Below, piece after piece: positions 43,989 to 52,405 of a stretch of 64,000 bases of DNA; the stretch's first letter is position 1, and every line of letters starts with the position of its first letter. This DNA is from Akkermansiaceae bacterium (lineage in GTDB: Bacteria > Verrucomicrobiota > Verrucomicrobiia > Verrucomicrobiales > Akkermansiaceae), in the NCBI GenBank assembly GCA_029253285.1, contig JAQWZU010000106.1, positions 1 through 64,000 of the forward strand. The letters are read 5' to 3'. The translations under genes and the position numbers were made by a program. Under the pieces are notes generated by a model. The model worked only from the letters and a program-made list of their open reading frames with translations, had not been told where the DNA came from and made no database searches.

Positions 43989-45298
43989 ACCCAGTCAACA
44001 AACTCGACGAACTCTCACGGCGCAGCTTTCTCGCCAACACTGCCAACACTGCCTTCGGCGTCACACTTGGAGGAGCCGCGGCTTCGTGGTTCAACTCAGC
44101 CGAAGCTGCCGAAGCCATCGCGCAATCCAAGGGCAAAGCCAAGCATGTCATCTACCTCTACATGTCAGGAGGCATGACCCACATCGATACTTTCGATCCT
44201 AAGCCTGACGCTCCCGAAGAATATCGTGGACCGATCAAAGCAATCTCTACCAACGTCGCTGGCATTCAACTTGGACAGCATCTGGAAAAAACCGCCAAGC
44301 ACGCCGACAAGATGTGTCTCGTGCGCTCGATGAATTCCACCCAGGGCGCCCACGCTCAGGGGAATTACAACGTCCACACTTCCTACACCATGCGGTCTTC
44401 CATCACCCACCCGACTCTTGGATCATGGGCAAACAAATTGGAACCTTCCCGCCTCAATCAGACCCTGCCTCCCTACGTCACCGTCCACACTGGAAACAAT
44501 CACGCCGGCGCAGGATTCTTCGAGCCCAACTCTGCTCCTCTTCCCGTCGGCGATGCCGTCATGGGACTGCAAAATTCCAAGCGTCGTCGCGAGGTCACCG
44601 AAGCTGACTTTAACCGCCAGATCGCACTCCGTAGCAAGCTGGACCAGGACTTCACCGATCGCTTCAGCAAGGGCCAACGCAGCGTCCGCGCCTACGACGA
44701 AATGTTCAACTCCGCGGTCAAGCTCATGAGTTCGAAAGACCTCGAAGCTTTTGACCTTTCCAAGGAATCCAAAGACACCCACGCCGCCTACGGCAGCGAC
44801 AAGTTCTCCAAAGGAGTCCTTCTCTCCCGCCGTCTCGTCGAACACGGCGTTCGCTTTGTGGAAGTACAACTCGGTGGCTTCGATTGGCACTCTGACAACT
44901 TCACCAAAGCCGAGGAAAAACTTCCCATCCTTGATCAAGCCTACGCAGCTCTGCTCACCGATCTCAAACAACGCGGTCTCCTCGAATCAACCCTCGTCGT
45001 CATCGCCACCGAATTCGGACGCACTCCGAAGATCGACGACGACGCCGGACGGAATCACTTCCCCAAGGCCTTCTCCTTCGCTCTGGCCGGTGCGGGAATC
45101 AAGGGCGGAACCGTTTACGGAAAAACCGATGAGACGGCCTCCAACGTCATCACCAAGAAGACTACACCTGCCGACTTCAACGCGACCATCGCCAGCGCCA
45201 TGGGACTCCCTCACGATCAAGTCATCTTCTCCCCCTCCAAACGCCCCTTCAAAATGGGCGGCAAGGAAGGCGAACCCATCAAAGAGATCCTGGCATAA
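43985..45298 (+). CDS. DUF1501 family secreted protein
   Basis: 437 residues. Twin-arginine-like start SRRSFLANTANTAFGVTLGG. DUF1501 core: VIYLYMSGGMTHIDTFDPKPD, MCLVRSMNSTQGAHAQGNY, RLVEHGVRFVEVQLGGFDWHSDN, and STLVVIATEFGRTPKIDDDAGRNHFPKAF, the equivalent of the metal-binding region of alkaline-phosphatase-fold enzymes. Translationally coupled to the DUF1549 gene. A hairpin (45313-45332) and a terminator (45355-45387) close the operon. Confidence 0.92.
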   Translation: MNPVNKLDELSRRSFLANTANTAFGVTLGGAAASWFNSAEAAEAIAQSKGKAKHVIYLYMSGGMTHIDTFDPKPDAPEEYRGPIKAISTNVAGIQLGQHLEKTAKHADKMCLVRSMNSTQGAHAQGNYNVHTSYTMRSSITHPTLGSWANKLEPSRLNQTLPPYVTVHTGNNHAGAGFFEPNSAPLPVGDAVMGLQNSKRRREVTEADFNRQIALRSKLDQDFTDRFSKGQRSVRAYDEMFNSAVKLMSSKDLEAFDLSKESKDTHAAYGSDKFSKGVLLSRRLVEHGVRFVEVQLGGFDWHSDNFTKAEEKLPILDQAYAALLTDLKQRGLLESTLVVIATEFGRTPKIDDDAGRNHFPKAFSFALAGAGIKGGTVYGKTDETASNVITKKTTPADFNATIASAMGLPHDQVIFSPSKRPFKMGGKEGEPIKEILA

Positions 45299-45312
45299 CC
45301 GCGGCACTACTC

Positions 45313-45387
45313 GAAATACCCCTGGGTATTTCCAGGTGCTCAGCCCATCCTCTCAAACGCTCTGGCAGTCCGGAGCGTTTTCTTTTT
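45313..45387 (+). terminator. Hairpin plus intrinsic terminator after the second DUF1501 operon
   Basis: The first hairpin is a perfect nine-base repeat GAAATACCC / GGGTATTTC with a two-base spacer. The second is AAACGCTCTGG / CCGGAGCGTTT (one G-U) followed by TCTTTTT at 45355-45387, which is the actual terminator. Confidence 0.8.
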
Positions 45388-45418
45388 ATCAATCGTCAAG
45401 CTTCATGACTTCCACCAA

Positions 45419-45796
45419 ATGAAACTCCCCGAGCTTCTCTCCATCAAAGGAACCGCAAGCAAAGCGGACTGGTGGCTCATCACCATCGTTACCGCCGTCA
45501 TTGAAGCGTTCGCCCTCGCAGGCTGCCTCATTGCCGCTCTCGCAAACTCTCCACCACTCAGCTACGCTGCCTTCGCAGTCTCCGCCGTGATCTTGCACCT
45601 CGCTCTTTGGGCCACCCTTGCCGCCGCCGCCCGACGCTTCCGCGACCTCGGCTATTCCCCCTGCTTCACCTCCCTCTACTTCATCCCCTATTTCGGCTGG
45701 CTTCTCGTCTGGATCCCCTGCGGATTTCTCCCTTACACCTTCCCAAAACGCACCAAAGTCCTCCGCCGCACCGTCTCCGAATCCTCCACGCCCTGA
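45419..45796 (+). CDS. DUF805 family membrane protein
   Basis: 125 residues with three to four membrane helices (ITIVTAVIEAFALAGCLIAAL, YAAFAVSAVILHLALWATL, TSLYFIPYFGWLLVWIPCGF). The start ELLSIKGTASKADWWLI and the block AAAARRFRDLGYSPCFT are the DUF805 signature (usually RRlHDxgxSG). These small inner-membrane proteins have no defined activity. It stands alone between the DUF1501 operon terminator and mutS. Confidence 0.75.
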   Translation: MKLPELLSIKGTASKADWWLITIVTAVIEAFALAGCLIAALANSPPLSYAAFAVSAVILHLALWATLAAAARRFRDLGYSPCFTSLYFIPYFGWLLVWIPCGFLPYTFPKRTKVLRRTVSESSTP

Positions 45797-45852
45797 AAAT
45801 CCACCTTTCCCCTTCCCCCCCATCGAGCGACTCTCTTTAATTCCACCTAGGA

Positions 45853-48345
45853 ATGGCAGCCAGCGAAAAGAAGCTCACCCCGATGATGGCCCAGTATATG
45901 GCCATGCGGAGATCCCTGCCCGACGATATCCTCCTCCTTTACCGCCTCGGTGATTTCTATGAGATGTTCTTCGAGGACGCCAAAGCCGCCGCCGGTATTC
46001 TCAACGTCGCCCTCACCAAGAGAAACGACATCCCAATGTGCGGGGTTCCGCATCACGCAGCCCAAGGCTACATCGCCAAGCTCATCAAGGCCAACAAGCG
46101 CGTCGCCATCGCCGAGCAAACGACCGCTCCCGAACCCGGAAAGATTGTCGAGCGCGAGATCGCACAAATCATCTCCGCCTCCACCGTCAACGACCTCACC
46201 CTCCTCGACGACACCAAGCATACCTACCTCGCCGCCGTCTTCCAGGGAGGCTCCGCCAAGAAGCCCAACTTCGGCCTCGCCTGCGCCGATCACACCACGG
46301 GCGAATTCACCGTCGCCGAGTTCACCGACCGCCAGCAACTCGAAGACGAACTCGCCCGTCTTTCGCCCTCCGAACTTCTCATTTCCGACGAACAAGTTCA
46401 GGAATTTGGCGGCCTTCTCGGAAATCTTCCCTACGACGGTTACGCCTTCATCTCCGACCAAGCCCTCCACACTCTCAAGGACCACTTCAAAGTCCAGTCA
46501 CTCGACGGCTTCGGCTGCTCCGGCATGTCCACCGCCCTTTCCGCTGCCGGTGGCGTAATGCATTACCTCACCTACCAACTTCGTCGAAACTGCGATCACC
46601 TCCGCGGACTCTCGGTTCGCAATGCCGCCGACCACGTCCTCATCGACTCGGCCTCCCAAGCCAACCTTGACCTCGTCGAATCCCGCTCCGGAAAACAACA
46701 CACCCTCCTCGGCGTCCTCGACCGCACCTCCACTCCGATGGGCGCCCGCAAGCTCCGCGACTGGATTCTCCACCCGCTCCGCGAGCTCGCTCCCCTCACC
46801 GCCCGACTCGACCTCGTCGATTCCCTCCTCGCCGAACCCTACCTCCTCACCAAACTTCGCGACTCGCTCAAAAACATCCGCGACATCGAACGCACCACCG
46901 GCCGCCTCTCGCAGGGAGCCGGTAATGCCCGCGATCTCAAGTCGCTTCAGACCTCCCTCGAACACATCCCAAATCTCCGCTCCGACCTCTCTTCCATTTC
47001 GAACACGTCCGGCCTTCACGGCCAGCTCATCGAAAACATCCGGGAATTTCCCGATGTCGTCGGAACTCTCCAAGCCGCCCTCGTCGACGAACCGCCCGCG
47101 CAACTTCGCGACGGCGGCATCATCCGCGACGGACACTCCGCCACGCTCGACGAACTCCGTTCCGCCTCCCGCGATGGCAAACAATGGATTGCCGAGCTCC
47201 AGCAAAGCGAACGCGAACGCACCGGCATCGACAGCCTAAAGATCAAGTTCAACAACGTCTTCGGATACTTCATCGAGATCACCAAATCGAAAGCCGACCA
47301 GGCCCCCGACGACTACCAGCGAAAACAAACGATGGCCAACGCCGAGCGCTTCATCACGCCCGGCCTCAAGGAAGTCGAAGGCAAAGTCCTCGGTTCCGAC
47401 GACCGCGCCAAGGCTCTGGAATACGAAGAGTTCGTCAAACTCCGTGCCGCCATCACCGACCATCTCGTCCCGCTTCAAAAAACGGCCGACGCTCTCGCTA
47501 CACTCGACGTCCTCATCTCCTTTTCCGAAACCGCGCAACTCTACCAACACACCCGCCCCGTCCTCGACGAATCCCGCAACCTCCAAATCGTCAACGGCCG
47601 TCACCCCGTTCTTGAGCAAACTCTCATCGAAGAAAAATTCGTCCCCAACGACACCCACATCGAGCCCGAGGAATCGCTCCTGCAAATTCTCACCGGCCCC
47701 AACATGGCCGGTAAGTCGACCTATATTCGCCAGATCGCCTTAGTGACTCTGATGGCACAAATCGGCGCCTACGTCCCCGCCGAGCACGCGCACATCGGAC
47801 TCACTGATCGCATCTTCTGCCGCGTCGGAGCCTCCGACGACCTCTCAAAGGGCCAGTCAACCTTCATGGTCGAGATGAACGAGACCTCCCTCATCGTCAA
47901 CAACGCCACCGACCGTTCCCTCGTCATCCTCGACGAAATCGGACGCGGCACCGCCACCTTCGACGGCCTCTCGATCGCCTGGTCCGTCGCCGAACATCTC
48001 CACGACGAAGTGCAATGCCGCACCCTCTTCGCGACCCACTACCACGAACTCTGCGCCCTGGCCGACAGCAAGAAGTCCGTCGCCAACTTCAACGTCGCCG
48101 TCCGCGAGTGGAACGACGACATCATCTTCCTCCGCAAAATTCTCCCCGGCCAGGCCGACAAAAGCTACGGCATCCAGGTCGCCAGACTCGCCGGTCTCCC
48201 AAAGCCCATCCTTGATCGCGCCAAGGAAATCCTTTCCCACCTCGAGATGAGTTCCTCAAAACCCTCCCAGGAGAAAAAGGAAACCCCCAAGGCCAAAAAA
48301 GCCCTCCCCGAAGCCGACTCCCCGCAGATGGATCTCTTCGGCTGA
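45853..48345 (+). CDS. mutS: DNA mismatch repair protein MutS
   Basis: 830 residues. The mismatch-binding domain starts KKLTPMMAQYMAMRRSLPDD and contains the F-x-E wedge in LGDFYEMFFEDA. The lever and clamp domains are in the middle. The ATPase domain has Walker A GPNMAGKSTYIRQ, the DDLSKGQSTFMVEMNE switch, Walker B LVILDEIGRGTATFDG, and ATHYHEL. It is a full MutS1, recognising mismatches and recruiting MutL; mutL is not here. The C-terminal tail is short and lysine-rich, ending PQMDLFG. Confidence 0.97.
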   Translation: MAASEKKLTPMMAQYMAMRRSLPDDILLLYRLGDFYEMFFEDAKAAAGILNVALTKRNDIPMCGVPHHAAQGYIAKLIKANKRVAIAEQTTAPEPGKIVEREIAQIISASTVNDLTLLDDTKHTYLAAVFQGGSAKKPNFGLACADHTTGEFTVAEFTDRQQLEDELARLSPSELLISDEQVQEFGGLLGNLPYDGYAFISDQALHTLKDHFKVQSLDGFGCSGMSTALSAAGGVMHYLTYQLRRNCDHLRGLSVRNAADHVLIDSASQANLDLVESRSGKQHTLLGVLDRTSTPMGARKLRDWILHPLRELAPLTARLDLVDSLLAEPYLLTKLRDSLKNIRDIERTTGRLSQGAGNARDLKSLQTSLEHIPNLRSDLSSISNTSGLHGQLIENIREFPDVVGTLQAALVDEPPAQLRDGGIIRDGHSATLDELRSASRDGKQWIAELQQSERERTGIDSLKIKFNNVFGYFIEITKSKADQAPDDYQRKQTMANAERFITPGLKEVEGKVLGSDDRAKALEYEEFVKLRAAITDHLVPLQKTADALATLDVLISFSETAQLYQHTRPVLDESRNLQIVNGRHPVLEQTLIEEKFVPNDTHIEPEESLLQILTGPNMAGKSTYIRQIALVTLMAQIGAYVPAEHAHIGLTDRIFCRVGASDDLSKGQSTFMVEMNETSLIVNNATDRSLVILDEIGRGTATFDGLSIAWSVAEHLHDEVQCRTLFATHYHELCALADSKKSVANFNVAVREWNDDIIFLRKILPGQADKSYGIQVARLAGLPKPILDRAKEILSHLEMSSSKPSQEKKETPKAKKALPEADSPQMDLFG

Positions 48346-48353
48346 GGGAACTA

Positions 48354-48409
48354 CGGCGCCCTCGCCGCTTCACTTTGCATGCCCCCGAATCCAAGCGGCA
48401 AGGGCGCCG
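48354..48409. terminator. Long inverted repeat between convergent mutS and pta
   Basis: Seventeen-base arms CGGCGCCCTCGCCGCTT and AAGCGGCAAGGGCGCCG (one G-U) with a 22-base loop. It fills the 75-base convergent gap. T-runs are weak, so it may stop transcripts from both sides less sharply than the other terminators. Confidence 0.5.
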
Positions 48410-48420
48410 CGACTCCTTTC

Positions 48421-49482
48421 CTACCCGCTCGGGTGAAGCTCGCGATACTTGATCGCTTCGACTCCAAGCGCAGCAGCTGTTCCGAGGATCATTTCCTCAC
48501 AAGCAGTTCTTGGAACCTGCGCAGCAGGCTTGGTCAGGCCGCAGATGATTTTCCCGTATGCCTGGGCCCCGCCGAGGTGACGAAGGAGCTTCAGTGAAAT
48601 ATGCGCGGCGTCGAGGGAAGGAAAAATAAGAACGTCCGATGGTGGCTTCACCGCCAATTCGGGAACTTTGACTGCAGCAGCCTCTGGCACGAGTGCCACG
48701 TCCGCTTGAATTTCGCCATCCACATCAATAGCGAGAACATCGACCCGCTCATTGGCCAATGCAGCCGCGGCTTGCATCATACGGGATGATTCGTCGCGGG
48801 CGCTTCCGTAATTGGAATGGCTCAGCAAAGCAACCCGGGTCATGCGTCCCAAGTGGTGATGAGCCAACTTTCCGGCTTCGGCCGCGATCGTGGCAATGTC
48901 ATCGACTCCCGGCTCGGCAATTAATCCGGTATCCGCGAGGAAGAGGATTCCATCGGCTCCAAAATTCGGCAGGCTGTCTGAAACCAACACCGTGCAGGCA
49001 AAAGCCTTGTCGACACTCGGGCAAGGCTTCACCAAATGAAGGACCGGACGGAGGACGCCAAAGGGATCGATCTGATTTCCTCCCAAGCAGGCGTCGGCCT
49101 GACCGTATTGCACCATCATCGCGGCGAAGTAATGCGGTTTAGCGATGATACTTTCAGCATCAACATTCACAATTCCCCGGTAACGCTCGATTCGCTCAAA
49201 TCGCCCGCAGAAGAGCTTGAAATCGGATGATTTCGCCGGATCGATAATACGCACGAACTTGGTCGATAGCCCCAAGTCGGCAAAAATCGCGAGGATCTTC
49301 TCCCGATCTCCCAACAAAATAGGAATTCCCAACTCCAACTCCACCATCCTCGCAGCAACCCGGACAATGCGGGGATCTTCGGCTTCCGTGAAGACAATCC
49401 GCTTGGGATGGCGCTTCAACTGATCAAAAAGAGGCTTGGTAAACGAATTGGGATCGGGAAAAACGCTGGCGGAATCAGACAT
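48421..49482 (-). CDS. pta: Phosphate acetyltransferase
   Basis: 353 residues from MSDSASVFPDPN; the track start adds 24 residues without match. It is a single PTA domain: HPKRIVFTEAEDPRIVRVAARM, ADACLGGNQIDPFGVLRPVLHLV, ILFLADTGLIAEPGVDDIATIA, RVALLSHSNYGSARDESSRMM and VDGEIQADVAL. It moves acetyl groups between CoA and phosphate in acetate metabolism. The N-terminal regulatory domains of long Pta are absent. ackA is not adjacent. A phosphate butyryltransferase-like specificity is a lesser alternative. Confidence 0.88.
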   Translation of the reverse strand: MSDSASVFPDPNSFTKPLFDQLKRHPKRIVFTEAEDPRIVRVAARMVELELGIPILLGDREKILAIFADLGLSTKFVRIIDPAKSSDFKLFCGRFERIERYRGIVNVDAESIIAKPHYFAAMMVQYGQADACLGGNQIDPFGVLRPVLHLVKPCPSVDKAFACTVLVSDSLPNFGADGILFLADTGLIAEPGVDDIATIAAEAGKLAHHHLGRMTRVALLSHSNYGSARDESSRMMQAAAALANERVDVLAIDVDGEIQADVALVPEAAAVKVPELAVKPPSDVLIFPSLDAAHISLKLLRHLGGAQAYGKIICGLTKPAAQVPRTACEEMILGTAAALGVEAIKYRELHPSG

Positions 49483-49553
49483 GTGGCATGAGGCTTTGCG
49501 CCTTGGCGAGGAATCTAGTATGACTCCCTCGTTGCGACAACGCCAAAGCGCCA

Positions 49554-50351
49554 ATGCTTGCAGATTACCACACCCACACCCCGCTTTGCCGTCATGCAGA
49601 GGGCAAACCGGAGGAATACCTCGACCAAGCCCTCGCCGCTGGACTGGTGGAATACGGCATTTCCGACCACGCCCCGCAGACGCCCGAGCCCTTCGACGAC
49701 TGGCGTATGCTCGAATCCGAGCTCCCGGAATACCTCGAATGGATCGAGCGTGCCCGCCAACACGCCGGCGCCCGACTCCCAGTGCGGGCGGGGCTGGAGT
49801 GCGACTGGTTCTCCGACTGCCACGAATGGATCGTCAATCTCTCCGGCAGATACGAATGGGATTTCCTCATTGGCTCTGTCCACTACCTCGGCGACAAGTG
49901 GGATTTCGATAATCCAAAATGGCTCGGGCGCTGGGCCGAAACAGACGTCGAAGAAATCTGGACCGCCTATTGGGAAGAATATGCCAACATGGCCCGCTCC
50001 GGCCTTTTCGACATTCTCGGCCACCCCGACCTCATCAAAAAATTCGCCTACACTCCGGAAGGTGACCTTCGTCGGTTTTACGACCCAGCCATCGAAGCCA
50101 TCGTCGCCGGACACGCCGCGATCGAACTCAACACCGCCGGCTTCCACAAACCCTGCGCCGAGCAATACCCTTCCGCCGAGTTTCTCAAGCTCGCCCGCGA
50201 AGCCAACATCCCCATCACCCTCTCCTCCGACGCTCACGCCCCCGGCGAAGTCGCCCGCGATTTCGACAAGGGCACCGCCCTCATCAAAGAAGCCGGCTAC
50301 ACCCAACTCTGCCGCTTCGACCAACGGACCCGCACCCAAGTCGATTTTTAA
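49554..50351 (+). CDS. PHP-domain histidinol-phosphatase-like protein
   Basis: 265 residues. PHP metal-binding motifs: DYHTHTPLCRHAEG near the start, GISDHAP, LECDWFSD, IGSVHYLGDKWDFDNP, FDILGHPDLIKKF and LSSDAHAPGEVARDFDKG. This is the HisK/HisJ type, which removes phosphate from histidinol phosphate in histidine synthesis using a trinuclear metal site. No his genes are near, so another phosphoester is possible. Divergent from pta with a 71-base gap. Confidence 0.88.
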   Translation: MLADYHTHTPLCRHAEGKPEEYLDQALAAGLVEYGISDHAPQTPEPFDDWRMLESELPEYLEWIERARQHAGARLPVRAGLECDWFSDCHEWIVNLSGRYEWDFLIGSVHYLGDKWDFDNPKWLGRWAETDVEEIWTAYWEEYANMARSGLFDILGHPDLIKKFAYTPEGDLRRFYDPAIEAIVAGHAAIELNTAGFHKPCAEQYPSAEFLKLAREANIPITLSSDAHAPGEVARDFDKGTALIKEAGYTQLCRFDQRTRTQVDF

Positions 50352-50415
50352 CCCCCTCAACCAAAAAAGAGGTCCGCGTCAATTCGCGAAATTAACGGTC
50401 ACCCCCCAACCATGG

Positions 50416-50450
50416 ATGCTCCATGCTCCATGCTCCATGCTCCATGCTCG
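50416..50450. repeat. Five tandem 7-bp repeats (ATGCTCC)
   Basis: Four copies of ATGCTCC and a fifth ending in G, in the 182-base gap before the gene at 50534. No other signal is seen in that gap. Prone to slippage. Confidence 0.9.
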
Positions 50451-50533
50451 AAAGCCCAAAGCCATCATAGCAAACCCAAAAGCGACCTCTTCTTTTCCAT
50501 CCTCAAATTCTGCCACAGAATACGCTAGATTTC

Positions 50534-50956
50534 ATGATCCTCACCGAGCCCGTTCACATTAACTTCCACTGCCCTGCCATCGACCCGCTGGGACGGGAAA
50601 ATCTAATTGGTAAACTTCGCTTCCTCAGCGACCACGTCGAACTTTCCTGGCGTATGAAAGGCAACGTCTTCACCGGCGGAAAAAGTGAAATGGAAACGAT
50701 CGACCTGCCATATTCTGAAATCGACCACGTCGAGCTTGTCAAAAAATGGTGGAAGATCCGAAAGCTTATCTTCCGTGTCTCCAACCCCAAACTCCTCGGC
50801 GACATCCCCATGTCCGACATGGGGAAGCTCGAAATGGAAATCGACAAACGCTCCCGTCAGGAAGCCAAAAAGCTCACTTCCCTCATCGACTTCCAACGTT
50901 CCGTCTTCCTCCTTGATGAACAAGACAAACGTCTCACGGCAATGAGGGAGGAGTAA
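50534..50956 (+). CDS. Hypothetical protein with a PH-like small fold
   Basis: 140 residues, cytoplasmic, no signal or helices in the membrane. The strands RFLSDHVELSWRMKG, SEMETIDLPYSEIDHVELVKKWW and LIFRVSNPKLLG followed by a helix KLEMEIDKRSRQEAKKLTSLI resemble bacterial PH-like domains, but the match is by pattern only. It lies alone between the PHP phosphatase and the convergent DUF1501 gene. Confidence 0.6.
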   Translation: MILTEPVHINFHCPAIDPLGRENLIGKLRFLSDHVELSWRMKGNVFTGGKSEMETIDLPYSEIDHVELVKKWWKIRKLIFRVSNPKLLGDIPMSDMGKLEMEIDKRSRQEAKKLTSLIDFQRSVFLLDEQDKRLTAMREE

Positions 50957-50980
50957 GTCGCTTTCTCACGCAGAGACTCC

Positions 50981-52405
50981 TTATGCAAGGATCGGCTTAA
51001 TCACCTTCCCACCCACATCGGTCAGCCTGAATCGCCGTCCGTTGTAATTATACGTCAGTTTCTCGTGATTGAAGCCCAGCTGATGCAAGATCGTCGCGTG
51101 GATGTCATTCACGTGCGCTTTATCAACGGCAGCGTGATGACCAATTTCATCCGACTCCCCATAACTCACGCCACCTTTCACTCCGCCGCCCGCCATCCAG
51201 GTGGTGAAGCAATGCGGGTTGTGATCGCGACCCGGTTTCTTTGATTTTTGAGTCAACGGAAGGCGTCCAAATTCCCCGCCCCAAATCACAAGAGTATCAT
51301 TGAGCAGCCCACGTTGTTCCAGGTCCGTCAAAAGCCCCGCAATTGGTGTATCGGTCTCGCCAGCGAACTGGCTGTGGTTTCCCTTAATGTCGTTGTGTCC
51401 GTCCCAACTCCGTTGATTTTCCATCCCGCCGGAATAGATCTGCACGAAACGCACTCCTCGTTCAACCATGCGTCGCGCGGTAAGACATTGACGTGCGAAG
51501 TGATCGCATCGCTTCTCGCCTACGCCATAGAGTTTTTTGACATGCTCCGGCTCGCGGTCGATATCGAAAGCTTCGGGCGCGGCATTCTGCATCCGGTAAG
51601 CCAACTCAAAACTCTTAATCCGAGCCTCCAGTTCCGCATCACCGGGACGCTCTTTGATGTGCTCGCCGTTGAGTTTCTTCAACAAGGCTAATTGCCGCAA
51701 CTGCTGGGCATCGCTCATATGCTTGGGTCGATTGAGATTATCAATCGGGTCCCCCTTCGGCTTGAGCCAAGTGCCTTGGTAAACACTCGGCAAAAATCCC
51801 GCACCCCAATTTGCCGCATGACCTTTGGGCAGGCCACGGTCGAGTGGGTCGGACATCACCACGAAAGCCGGCAAGTCACGACTCTCGCTTCCCAGCCCAT
51901 AAGTCACCCACGACCCCACACAGGGCAAGCCCATGCGCGGCTGCCCGGAGTTCATCATAAAGAGCGCCGGACTGTGGTTGTTAGACTCGGTATGCCCCGA
52001 GTGAATGAAAGCCATCTTGTCGACGTGCTCGCCAAGCTTCGGAAAAATCGACGACACCATCTTCCCGCACTCTCCGCGCGGGGTGAACTCGAAGGGCGAC
52101 TTCATCAAGGGCCCGACGGCATTGGCGAAAAATCCAGTATTCTTATCGAAGCCCTCGAGTTCCTTTCCGTCCATCTTCTCGAGCTCCGGCTTATAATCCC
52201 AGGTATCGACCTGACTGGGACCGCCATTGATGAACAACCAAATCACCGACTTGGCCTTCCCTCCGAAATGCCCCTTTTTAGGAGCGAGTGGATCATCAGT
52301 TACAAGAAGCCCCTCATCGGCCAACAAGCTAGCGAGACCAAGGCCACCCAGGCCGGCTCCTGATTTTTGAAGCCAATGACGGCGCGTATAGTGAGGAAGA
52401 TTCAT
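50981..52405 (-). CDS. DUF1501 family secreted protein
   Basis: 474 residues. Twin-arginine-like signal (TRRHWLQKSGAGLGGLGLAS). Core: VIWLFINGGPSQVDTWDYKPEL, KMAFIHSGHTESNNHSPALF, MVERGVRFVQIYSGG, DTLVIWGGEFGRLPLTQKS and GRDHNPHCFTTWMAGGG. The last block is longer than in the 43985 paralogue and nearer the common sulfatase-like type. Starts with an ATGA overlap on the upstream cytochrome/DUF1553 gene. Ends with NYNGRRFRLTDVGGKVI, a typical C-terminus. Confidence 0.93.
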   Translation of the reverse strand: MNLPHYTRRHWLQKSGAGLGGLGLASLLADEGLLVTDDPLAPKKGHFGGKAKSVIWLFINGGPSQVDTWDYKPELEKMDGKELEGFDKNTGFFANAVGPLMKSPFEFTPRGECGKMVSSIFPKLGEHVDKMAFIHSGHTESNNHSPALFMMNSGQPRMGLPCVGSWVTYGLGSESRDLPAFVVMSDPLDRGLPKGHAANWGAGFLPSVYQGTWLKPKGDPIDNLNRPKHMSDAQQLRQLALLKKLNGEHIKERPGDAELEARIKSFELAYRMQNAAPEAFDIDREPEHVKKLYGVGEKRCDHFARQCLTARRMVERGVRFVQIYSGGMENQRSWDGHNDIKGNHSQFAGETDTPIAGLLTDLEQRGLLNDTLVIWGGEFGRLPLTQKSKKPGRDHNPHCFTTWMAGGGVKGGVSYGESDEIGHHAAVDKAHVNDIHATILHQLGFNHEKLTYNYNGRRFRLTDVGGKVIKPILA

